Part shown: positions 7,448-13,418 of the stretch, piece by piece
How positions within the stretch are numbered: position 1 is the stretch's first letter
How the letters are laid out: the number at the start of each line of letters is the position of its first letter
Source: Candidatus Aegiribacteria sp.
GTDB taxonomy: Bacteria > Fermentibacterota > Fermentibacteria > Fermentibacterales > JCC-6
Assembly: GCA_030600975.1 (NCBI GenBank)
Contig: JAUVUL010000007.1
Location: 1-13,418 of the forward strand
DNA: 13,418 nucleotides
Direction of reading: 5' to 3'
Translations under genes and position numbers: made by a program
Notes under the pieces: model-generated
Databases searched by the model: none
What the model was told of the DNA's origin: nothing
Seen by the model: only the letters and a program-made list of their open reading frames with translations

Positions 7448-8577
7448 AGTGATTCCACCCTTCGTCTGAGAAGAAAGAAGGCGGATCCGAGAAGAAATAT
7501 ATCCCACAGAATCGTTGTCATGATGTGAGGTGCTGCGAAACACCAGCCCTTACCCTCTCCCAACACCCCGGACATTGCCTCTGTCAGACCATATGAGGGA
7601 AGCAGCCTGATAATGACTGATGGTCTACCCGGAAACATGATGGAAAGAGCGGGAATCATAAGGGGAATAATAAAGATCGTGCCGTAGAACAATGTACCTA
7701 TAAAATCCCTGCCACTGGTTCCAGACAGCATACCCACGGCTGAAGACATACCCGCTCCGAGAAGGATAAGAACGGATACAATCAACCAGTCGAAGAGGAA
7801 CCCTCCAGTCGCCAGAAGAAAGAGAAATGACTGAGTCATTGCAAGAATCGTTCCAGTTACGCACTTTGCCGTAAGAAAATCTCCAGTTCGAGCGGGAGTA
7901 ATCAGTAATGCCGTCGCAGTTCTATGTTCAATCTCCACTGAAACAAGACCTGCCAGTGCAAGGGCTTCAATAAGAAGTATCAATATGACCAGTATAGGCC
8001 TTATCCTATCGCGGAGGGGAACCTGCCTGCCGGCCATGTCTTCGCCGAGAATTCTTGCTTGCAGATGGGGGAGAGCAACCGGCAGTGTGCTCAGGGGATT
8101 CCTTCCCGCGTAAACAGCCTGAACCGCATACGCGATTTCCCGGACACCGCTGGAGAGAGCACGTCGCATCTCTTGCGGGACTGATTCGGATACATATACC
8201 GAAACGCTATCTCCGGAGCCCGACAGGAGGGATTCAGTGAAATCCGCAGGAAGAGCAATGCCTATTAATATTTCCCCCGAACCCCACAGAACCGCATCCG
8301 CAAGTTGATCTTCATCTGCAAAGCCGATTATCTCAAGCCCCTGGAATTCACCTTCTTCACGGTCAATCAGCGTAGAAAAGGATTCCGCAAGGTATGATGG
8401 ATATACGCCCAGTGTAATCGTCTCGCTCACGGTATCAGGAAGAATAAGGAAAATCACAATCATAAAAATCAGTGATATTGGTGTAAGAATCATCCAGAGG
8501 CGGTCTCGGGAAAACTCCCGGAGATCCTTGAGAACTATGGCCACAGTAATTGCCAGCCTGGACGATACGCTTCTCAC
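7444..8577 (-). CDS. ABC-2 type exporter permease (first subunit)
   Basis: A 377-residue permease with the same plan as its downstream neighbour: one membrane helix near residues 28-46, an external domain to about 190, then about five membrane helices. The coupling stretch EIEHRTATALLITPARTGDFLTAK stands between the second and third helices. The start is GTG at 8577, overlapping the ATPase stop as GTGA, with AGGGGA upstream. The stop overlaps the next permease start as ATGA. These overlaps imply coupled synthesis of one ATPase and two different permeases, as expected for a heterodimeric membrane part. Drug, antibiotic, sodium and lipid exporters all share this architecture, so no substrate is proposed. 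Confidence 0.9.
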   Translation of the reverse strand: MRSVSSRLAITVAIVLKDLREFSRDRLWMILTPISLIFMIVIFLILPDTVSETITLGVYPSYLAESFSTLIDREEGEFQGLEIIGFADEDQLADAVLWGSGEILIGIALPADFTESLLSGSGDSVSVYVSESVPQEMRRALSSGVREIAYAVQAVYAGRNPLSTLPVALPHLQARILGEDMAGRQVPLRDRIRPILVILILLIEALALAGLVSVEIEHRTATALLITPARTGDFLTAKCVTGTILAMTQSFLFLLATGGFLFDWLIVSVLILLGAGMSSAVGMLSGTSGRDFIGTLFYGTIFIIPLMIPALSIMFPGRPSVIIRLLPSYGLTEAMSGVLGEGKGWCFAAPHIMTTILWDIFLLGSAFFLLRRRVESL

Positions 8578-9434
8578 ACGTCCAGTCCCCTGCCTGTGAT
8601 CTCTATGAAAATATCTTCAAGAGTTGCCTCTTCCGTATGTATGGTCATGACATTATCTGAATTAATCAGTTCCTTGATTCTATCGCCTGCATCTGCTGCT
8701 GCAAGTTCAATGGTCTCCTCACGAACATGGCTGTCGCTTCCAAGGCGGACCTTCACTGATCTTTTTCCATATTTCATCTTCAGATTGTCGGGAGTATCCA
8801 CTACGTACAGTTTACCCTCGTTCAGGAATGCAACCCTGTCCGAGAGTTCATCAGCCTCCCACATGTCGTGTGTAGTGAGGAGAACAGCGGCTCCCCGCTC
8901 CGCCTGTTCCCTGATCATATTGCGAAGGGTCCGGCTGGATACCGGATCGAGGCCGTTAGTGGGCTCGTCAAGGAAAAGCACATCCGGACGATTAATGATA
9001 GCCCTGGCCATCATAAGCCTCTGGCGCATACCCTTTGAATATTTGCTCACCCTGTCGTCGGCTCTGTTAGCAAGATCCACTTTTTTGAGAAGGTCATCCG
9101 CGTCAAAATTCTTTAGACCGAAGAGCCTGGAAAAGAACTTGAGATTCTCCCTTCCCGTCATGTTCAGGTAGAGATTCTTTTCCTCGAAGCAGACTCCTAT
9201 CCTGGCCTGCACTTCTGGATTATCAAGGGACATTTCCATACCCAGTAAATGAATTGAGCCGGTATCCGGAGTAAGCAGACCGGTAATCATTTTTATGGTT
9301 GTGGATTTCCCGGCGCCGTTAGGACCCAGAAAGCCCAGTATTTCACCTGGATTCAGATGAAAGCTGATACCTCTGACAGCCTCCAGGTTACCGTAGGAGT
9401 AACTCAGGTTTGTAGCGAGCAGTGAAGGGTTCAT
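8574..9434 (-). CDS. ABC transporter ATPase subunit of an ABC-2 exporter
   Basis: A 286-residue ATPase that powers the two permeases encoded after it. Walker A is GPNGAGKST (37-45), the signature is YSKGMRQRL (132-140) with Lys in place of the usual Gly, Walker B is LFLDEP (153-158, catalytic Glu157), the D-loop is GLDP (161-164) and the switch His is H189. At the Q-loop the usual Gln is replaced by Glu (CFEEKNLY, 82-89), a variant I associate with this exporter subgroup. The C-terminal 80 residues form an extra domain ending in TLEDIFIEITGRGLD, typical of DrrA/NatA-type ATPases. The ATG at 9434 has GAGGATGAT just upstream. It is the first gene of the operon. Confidence 0.95.
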   Translation of the reverse strand: MNPSLLATNLSYSYGNLEAVRGISFHLNPGEILGFLGPNGAGKSTTIKMITGLLTPDTGSIHLLGMEMSLDNPEVQARIGVCFEEKNLYLNMTGRENLKFFSRLFGLKNFDADDLLKKVDLANRADDRVSKYSKGMRQRLMMARAIINRPDVLFLDEPTNGLDPVSSRTLRNMIREQAERGAAVLLTTHDMWEADELSDRVAFLNEGKLYVVDTPDNLKMKYGKRSVKVRLGSDSHVREETIELAAADAGDRIKELINSDNVMTIHTEEATLEDIFIEITGRGLDV

Positions 9435-9458
9435 ATCATCCTCTTCGCAAGGTGTTAC

Positions 9459-9489
9459 AACTGCAACTGTGAATTAAGCATTTGCAGTT
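9459..9489. other. Small intergenic hairpin
   Basis: AACTGCAA (9459-9466) pairs perfectly with TTGCAGTT (9482-9489) over a 15-base loop. It lies in the 67-base gap between the Cys-rich protein gene and the exporter ATPase gene. There is no T-run on the minus strand, so termination is not indicated. It may be an mRNA-processing or operator site, or chance. Confidence 0.3.
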
Positions 9490-9501
9490 ACTCGGGAAGG
9501 G

Positions 9502-9918
9502 TCAGCAGCCTCCGCATTTGAGTATAAGAATGATCACTACTGCAAAGCCGCCAATAGCCAGGAGCCAGAAAAAACCTGTTATTGAACCACAGCAACCACA
9601 TCCAGTGTTCTGAAGAGCCTGCTGTACGTCTTCTCCACCTTCCTCTACTGAATATTCCTCTACTACTTCCACACCTTCTCCGCGGATCTTGGGTCCGGGA
9701 TCGTGTGGTGGTTTTACGAAGCGTTCCTTCTCTTTCTCCGCTCGGTAAGATTTTTCTGATTTCCCCTTGGAAGCGCTCTTAGCACGTTTCTTTGAAAAGA
9801 AGGCATTCTCTCTTCGAGGCGTTTTCTTTTTTCTTGCTGATGATCTCCCGGAAAAGATGCTGCTCCCGGAACTGCTACGAGATTTCCGCGCCGCGCCTGA
9901 CTTACGCATTTTCTTCAA
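9502..9918 (-). CDS. Basic tail-anchored membrane protein with Cys clusters, function unknown
   Basis: A 138-residue protein I do not recognise. Residues 1-70 are low-complexity and very basic (Lys, Arg, Ser), and 80-100 are acidic. One membrane helix occupies about 114-133 (FFWLLAIGGFAVVIILIL). Five Cys flank it: 107, 109 and 110 (GCGCCG) on one side, 135 and 138 (KCGGC, the C-terminus) on the other. The positive N-terminal half suggests it stays in the cytoplasm, perhaps touching nucleic acid or phospholipid, with the short tail across the membrane. TTG at 9918 has GGAGG six bases upstream; an in-frame ATG at 9909 is the alternative and changes only three residues. It lies 67 bases before the exporter ATPase on the same strand. 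Confidence 0.7.
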   Translation of the reverse strand: MKKMRKSGAARKSRSSSGSSIFSGRSSARKKKTPRRENAFFSKKRAKSASKGKSEKSYRAEKEKERFVKPPHDPGPKIRGEGVEVVEEYSVEEGGEDVQQALQNTGCGCCGSITGFFWLLAIGGFAVVIILILKCGGC

Positions 9919-10252
9919 ATTCCACCTCCAGTGTATACATTCTCAAGTAAACATATTCGAAACCAGTATACAGACAAGAAGCATTTATGATGGAATGAAA
10001 CTGGGAAAATGATTGCCTTTCAATAGTCAAATTCTGAACAGAACCTTTGCCCGGGAACTTCAACAAGTGCGGGAGACTAAATACATTGGAAACAACCTCG
10101 TCAGAGGAGATGTCGTAGGCTGCTGAATCGATTGGAAAAACTCTCCTCCTCTCGATAACAAGCAGACCTGGATTTCTTTGAAATGAAAATGTCCGGATCG
10201 ATCTAAATCGTTTGACGATAGCTTCCCTGGCGAGGGCTTCAAGGGTGCTCAA
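9902..10252 (-). CDS. Doubtful 116-residue ORF
   Basis: An open frame of 116 codons with a TTG start and no good ribosome site. It ends 17 bases inside the following gene and contains that gene's ribosome site. The predicted protein is soluble, with a basic N-terminal helix (EALAREAIVKRFRSIR) followed by strand-like stretches (GLLVIERRRVFPI, YVYLRMYTLEVEFEE). Codon use looks plausible, and it fills an otherwise empty gap in the same orientation as its neighbours. I recognise no family. It could be a real small protein, a decayed gene, or chance. Confidence 0.35.
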   Translation of the reverse strand: MSTLEALAREAIVKRFRSIRTFSFQRNPGLLVIERRRVFPIDSAAYDISSDEVVSNVFSLPHLLKFPGKGSVQNLTIERQSFSQFHSIINASCLYTGFEYVYLRMYTLEVEFEENA

Positions 10253-10384
10253 TGATGAATCGCATCTTCATGTATCATCCGAGAACCACTGATTTATCAT
10301 TAACAATACTGACAAGCGGTACACCTCCCCGCTAATGTCAGATTCAGCCTTACTGCTGCGAAACAGAAGTAGAGCTGAGAAATA

Positions 10385-10416
10385 GCTGCCCTGGCATCGT
10401 CATCTGTCAGGGCAGC
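10385..10416 (-). terminator. Strong hairpin after the OB-fold lipoprotein gene
   Basis: GCTGCCCTG (10385-10393) pairs perfectly with CAGGGCAGC (10408-10416). On the minus strand the stem is followed by TATTTCT, a weak T-tract. It lies about 50 bases beyond the stop of the lipoprotein gene (10464), which suits a terminator for that gene. Confidence 0.5.
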
Positions 10417-10463
10417 GTCCTTATGAGTTCTTCGGTATCAGGATTGGATCATGTGATATTCTG

Positions 10464-11321
10464 TTACCTGTTGACCAGCTGGCAGTTCTCGAGACCGACC
10501 ATATTGAAGGATTCTCCTGCAACAATTCCGCGTATTTGTGTTCCAGAGCGGTTGGCAAGCATTAATGAATCTGTTCCCTCAGTAATTTCTTCTGCCATCT
10601 CGCAGGCTACATATTTCGAATAAGTATCATTCGGATCGCTTAAATCCACTCTTACAGTTACTCCGTAGGAAGTAGTTGATGTAGTCGTGGAATGATAGTG
10701 GCCATCTACGATAATCTCTTTACCTGTCCAGACATTGAACATATCGAAGAACTCACTGACCAGTATGGGAGTTTCTCCATCGTAGACGTAAGGGCTGGTA
10801 ACTATCCCCGGCTGTGCCGGAGGAGCATCTTCAATAATCACGCCATCAACAAGTTTAAGGTCACCGGTCCAGTAGTACTCCACGGTACCTGATACTGTGA
10901 CAAGCTGATCACTTCTAACCGTAATACCCGGGAAATCCGTAAAGGAAATTGTAGCAAGAGTTTCTCTGTCACCGGGCTCAGCCACAAGCTCAAGTACGTC
11001 TTCTACGATCATGGTGTCGATGTAGGAGATACGGGGATAACCCTCAAGAGTAACTTTCTTTCCGTCCCAGACGAAATAAGATTCGTAAAGTGCTACCACG
11101 TTGACCGGTGTATCGGCAGTAATCATAGATGGATCAACAGTACCCTCAGGATAGAGAGGTGGCGGAGCAGTTTCAACAGGTGTTTCTTCGACGGTATCAT
11201 CCTGCTCTTCAGTAATTACCTGAGAATCCGTCTCGTCAGACTGTGAAGCAGTATCTTCTCCACCTCCACAAGCCAGAAGAAGAAGCCCTGTTATTAAAAG
11301 AATTGCTGCAATTTTTTTCAT
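10464..11321 (-). CDS. Lipoprotein with two OB-fold-like repeats
   Basis: A 285-residue lipoprotein. ATG at 11321 is chosen over the ORF start 36 bases upstream because GGAGGAA precedes it and the signal MKKIAAILL...LLAC (lipid-attached Cys18) starts there. An acidic Thr/Glu/Pro linker (about 20-70) follows. Two related domains come next, about 72-164 and 184-285. Each begins with a helix ending in VWxGK (YFVWDGKKVTLEGY; FNVWTGKEIIVDGH), continues with strands, and ends in a G-x-V strand before a final hydrophobic strand (LVTVSGTVEYY; IRGIVAGESFN). This strand order and the K-x-V-x-G opening fit OB-fold domains of the tRNA_anti-like/putative-lipoprotein type. Such proteins bind unknown ligands at the envelope. 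It is divergent from the gene at 11511. The fold assignment is inference. Confidence 0.75.
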   Translation of the reverse strand: MKKIAAILLITGLLLLACGGGEDTASQSDETDSQVITEEQDDTVEETPVETAPPPLYPEGTVDPSMITADTPVNVVALYESYFVWDGKKVTLEGYPRISYIDTMIVEDVLELVAEPGDRETLATISFTDFPGITVRSDQLVTVSGTVEYYWTGDLKLVDGVIIEDAPPAQPGIVTSPYVYDGETPILVSEFFDMFNVWTGKEIIVDGHYHSTTTSTTSYGVTVRVDLSDPNDTYSKYVACEMAEEITEGTDSLMLANRSGTQIRGIVAGESFNMVGLENCQLVNR

Positions 11322-11361
11322 TATTCCTCCTTTAGAGAATGTCTTCAATCTGAACATGGCT

Positions 11362-11391
11362 ACACTACAAGCCCGGGAATTGCGAAGTCAA
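11362..11391 (-). promoter_or_regulatory. Weak candidate promoter for the OB-fold lipoprotein gene
   Basis: On the minus strand TTGACT (11391-11386) is followed after 18 bases by TAGTGT (11367-11362). The -35 box is good and the -10 box poor. Transcription would start about 35 bases before the ATG at 11321. Consensus matching only. Confidence 0.2.
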
Positions 11392-11439
11392 GCAAATACC
11401 CCTGTTATCTTTAGAATATGGTTGCGAAGAGTGATTGAC

Positions 11440-11468
11440 TTGAAAGACTTCTCCAGACATCTTCTTAT
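11440..11468 (+). promoter_or_regulatory. Candidate promoter for the radical SAM operon
   Basis: TTGAAA (11440-11445) and TCTTAT (11463-11468) are separated by 17 bases, in the divergent gap between the lipoprotein gene and the gene at 11511. This would give a leader of about 36 bases that contains the AGGAG ribosome site. Consensus matching only. Confidence 0.35.
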
Positions 11469-11510
11469 TGGAACTTATTCAGGTTATCGGGAAGGTCAAA
11501 AGGAGAATGT

Positions 11511-12128
11511 ATGTGGTATATATTGGCAGCAGTTGCTTTACTTGCGACATCGGGTGTGTACGGTTTCAGCAGATTGAGGAATGACGGTGCTGAAAAATCC
11601 CACCTTGTAAGCAGAGTTTTTGACAGAATCACATTCAGATCACTTACAATGGATCAGATAAACATTCTTCTGGCAAGGCTTGAGAGGGAGGAACCGCCGG
11701 ATCCTGTAATGGGGGCTATGTGCTACCAAGCAATGGCTTACCCGCTTGTTGCGGAGTATATCTGCCCGGTATGCGGCGAGAAAACCATCTACAGCGATCT
11801 CCAGACCGGTTTCATAGAATGGGAACTGCAGGCATGCAGAAGAATGGTGGAATCCATTAATGAGTACACCGAGTTCGACATAACCCTTGATGAAATCCTG
11901 TTCTGTGATTTCTGTTCCGAATCCTCTGATGAAGAGCCAACGCTTCTCCTAAGGGTAGCTTCAACTGATACCGCTGAAACAGTTAACAGCATATCCATTC
12001 ACGATCTCAGAATTCTGGAATCGTTTCTTCAGGGGAACCTGTACTACCTCACTTTCAATGAATCACAGTACCCTCTTCTGGATTGTTCTGACAGAATAAG
12101 GCAACTGCTTGGCGCTTCTGATAACTGA
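11511..12128 (+). CDS. Membrane-anchored protein with two CxxC pairs, function unknown
   Basis: A 205-residue protein. ATG at 11511 follows AGGAG by five bases; the ATG four bases earlier is out of frame and soon stops. Residues 2-20 form a hydrophobic N-terminal anchor (WYILAAVALLATSGVYGF). Two Cys pairs, CPVCG (85-89) and CDFC (132-135), resemble halves of a zinc ribbon, with further Cys at 71 and 109. The rest is acidic and helical. I do not recognise a family. The stop overlaps the start of the radical SAM gene (TGATG), so the two are co-translated and likely act together. The Cys pairs could bind zinc or a cluster, or the protein could be a substrate or scaffold; sequence alone does not decide. 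Confidence 0.78.
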   Translation: MWYILAAVALLATSGVYGFSRLRNDGAEKSHLVSRVFDRITFRSLTMDQINILLARLEREEPPDPVMGAMCYQAMAYPLVAEYICPVCGEKTIYSDLQTGFIEWELQACRRMVESINEYTEFDITLDEILFCDFCSESSDEEPTLLLRVASTDTAETVNSISIHDLRILESFLQGNLYYLTFNESQYPLLDCSDRIRQLLGASDN

Positions 12129-13179
12129 TGATAATCAGATCGAAATCCTTTCTCCCGTCAACTGCTGTACTTGAACTGACCTACCGCTGCAATCACAACT
12201 GCATTTTCTGTTCATGTCCCTGGTTTTCGGAGGACAGTGGATTCGAAGCGCTTCAGGAACTTGATACGTCGCAGTGGAAATCCGTACTGGATGAGCTGTG
12301 CAGATGCGGAGTATCGAGCCTGGCTTTCACCGGTGGGGAAGCTCTATTAAGAGATGATTGCCTTGAACTGTTAGAATACGCGTCGTCTCTGACCGTAGAC
12401 AAAACCGAAACGGTTGATGGATCGCTCACAACCTGTGAAGTTCATCCGGAGATCTACCTTCTGTCAAACGGTTATCCGGTGAACATTGAAGTTCTTGAAA
12501 TTCTGGCTCGTCTGAATATCCGGTTGAGTCTCAGTCTTCCAGGCCTTTCGACCTATGAGAAGCATACGGGATACGACCATGCCGACATGGTGCTGAAGAT
12601 TTTCAGACAGGCTTCGGGTATGGGAATTTCCAGCACAGTAAACAGTACCGTTACTGCCCTGAACCTTCATGAACTGAGGGAAACGCTTTCAGCGGCTTTG
12701 CTTGCTGGAGCCGGCCAGCTGCTGATGAACAGATTCCTTCCGGGAGGCCGCGGGCTTCAGGATACCTCCCGATTGGATCTCAGCGAAAACCAGGTTCTTG
12801 AAATGCTTTCAATAGCTGACGACGTTCTTACAAGAGCCGGAAGGTACGGCAATCTCGGAACTGAGATACCCCTCTGTGTTCTCAATAAGGTTGAGTTGAA
12901 AACACTTGAAGCAGGCACCAGATGCTCGGCCGCCCGGGGTTCTTTGTTATCGGACCATCAGGTTATGTCAGGGTATGCAACCACTCGGAGAAAAGGCTCG
13001 ATCATTTTCTGAACTGGAAAAGTCTGAAGAATAACGAATATTGGACAACCTTCAGAATGAGAAAGTATCTCCCGGTTGAATGCAATGACTGCAATCTCAA
13101 ACTTGACTGCGACGGGGGGTGCAGAGAGGCAGCTCATATAACAGGAGGAAAAGTGGATTCAAAGGATCCCATGTTGTAA
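12128..13179 (+). pseudogene. Radical SAM/SPASM enzyme split by a one-base frameshift
   Basis: Together the two frames encode a radical SAM protein of about 350 residues. The first (12128-13012, 294 codons) has CxxxCxxC at 21/25/28 for the SAM-binding 4Fe-4S cluster, FTGGE at 67-71, and the rest of the barrel. After RCSAARG (265-271) the sense continues in the -1 frame as FFVIGPSGYVRVCNHS...CNDCNLKLDCDGGC, ending at 13179. That is a SPASM-type auxiliary cluster domain, whose first Cys is C266 in the upstream frame. The break lies at a GGGG run, 12936-12939; one extra G would restore one continuous frame. SPASM enzymes modify peptides or proteins (PqqE, anSME and similar). The frameshift may be a true mutation or a homopolymer sequencing error. 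Its start overlaps the stop of the CxxC protein gene. Confidence 0.88.
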
Positions 13180-13214
13180 CTTCCGTTTCTCGCCCCTCGC
13201 TTTTGAAGAAACAC

Positions 13215-13242
13215 TTGACAATATTATCATTAATTCAGTAAT
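13215..13242 (+). promoter_or_regulatory. Candidate promoter for the lipoprotein at 13319
   Basis: A perfect TTGACA (13215-13220) is followed after 16 bases by AGTAAT (13237-13242) in the AT-rich gap after the radical SAM gene. The leader would be about 70 bases. No terminator for the upstream operon is evident in this gap. Consensus matching only. Confidence 0.35.
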
Positions 13243-13318
13243 CTATTCTAGCTCAGAATTTAAAGATGAAAATAATAATAACAATACATAATTATATACT
13301 ATCGAACAGGAGGGTGTT

Positions 13319-13418
13319 ATGAAAATAAAATGGCTTATACTGATTGCTGTTCTTACCGGAACAATTGCCTTCTGGGGCTGCGGCGGTTCCAGTTCCACCG
13401 GTCCATCACCGTTGGGAA
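13319..13418 (+). CDS. N-terminal fragment of a lipoprotein
   Basis: The first 33 codons of a gene that runs off the right edge. ATG at 13319 follows AGGAGGG by four bases. The product starts MKIKW, has a hydrophobic core, and reaches a candidate lipid-attachment Cys at residue 21 in FWGCGG. It continues with a Ser/Gly/Pro-rich linker (SSSTGPSP), as is usual for lipoproteins. The Trp at -2 of the lipobox is unusual. The mature domain is outside the window, so no function can be given. Confidence 0.75.
   Translation, partial: MKIKWLILIAVLTGTIAFWGCGGSSSTGPSPLG

Noticed and set aside
7448..7543. N-terminal extension of the second permease
   Set aside because: These codons lie inside the first permease gene; the ATGA overlap at 7447 with a ribosome site is the natural start.
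8596..9171. Plus-strand ORF of 191 codons
   Set aside because: It is antisense to the ABC ATPase gene with all its motifs; Ser/Arg/Leu-rich composition is typical of a shadow frame.
11356..11577. Plus-strand ORF of 73 codons before the CxxC protein gene
   Set aside because: It lies across the divergent promoter region and the start of the CxxC gene in another frame, with no ribosome site and no recognisable protein features.
12929..12945. Programmed -1 frameshift site in the radical SAM gene
   Set aside because: In the zero frame the codons GCC CGG GGT do not make an X-XXY-YYZ slippery heptamer, and I saw no obvious downstream stem; a lost G in the homopolymer is simpler.

Overview
The window looks like chromosomal DNA of an uncultivated diderm bacterium with a mid-range base composition. 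Several genes encode exported proteins: two partial lipoproteins at the window edges, a complete lipoprotein, several Sec-type signal peptides and a periplasmic Skp/OmpH-like protein. Together these point to an outer-membrane lineage. The style (short lipoproteins, DUF1028-TPR protein, many unrecognised exported proteins) reminds me of FCB-type candidate phyla, but that is an impression and not a result. There are no rRNA or tRNA genes, no CRISPR array, and no transposase or phage gene.

Layout. 1-61 (-): start of a lipoprotein. 62-653: a gene-free stretch holding a roughly 220 bp imperfect palindrome. 654-4281 (+): an operon with a Mre11/SbcD-type nuclease, a Rad50/SbcC-type ATPase carrying a membrane hairpin in its coiled coil (YhaO/YhaN-like pair), and a small exported protein. 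It ends at a hairpin. 6282-4385 (-): a DUF1028 protein with C-terminal TPRs, a small cupin, and a Skp/OmpH-like periplasmic protein. 9434-6383 (-): an ABC-2 exporter operon with one ATPase and two permeases, joined by 4-base stop/start overlaps. 10252-9502 (-): a doubtful 116-residue ORF and a basic, Cys-bearing tail-anchored protein. 11321-10464 (-): a lipoprotein with two OB-fold-like repeats. 11511-13179 (+): a membrane-anchored protein with two CxxC pairs, coupled to a radical SAM/SPASM enzyme that is split by a one-base frameshift. 13319 to the end (+): start of another lipoprotein.

Working together. The nuclease and ATPase should form one DNA-end-processing complex, probably tethered to the inner membrane. 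The ATPase and two permeases should form one heteromeric exporter. The CxxC protein and the radical SAM enzyme are translationally coupled and may act on the same substrate. The DUF1028-cupin-Skp group appears to be a transcription unit, but no shared pathway is evident.

The most notable non-coding signals are the large palindrome at 282-502 and a small family of hairpins with the core GGACGGAGG/CCTCCGTCC at 4281-4323 and 6303-6365. For six genes the start was moved inward from the longest possible ORF, because a Shine-Dalgarno sequence and, in most cases, a signal peptide or conserved N-terminus fit only the internal start.
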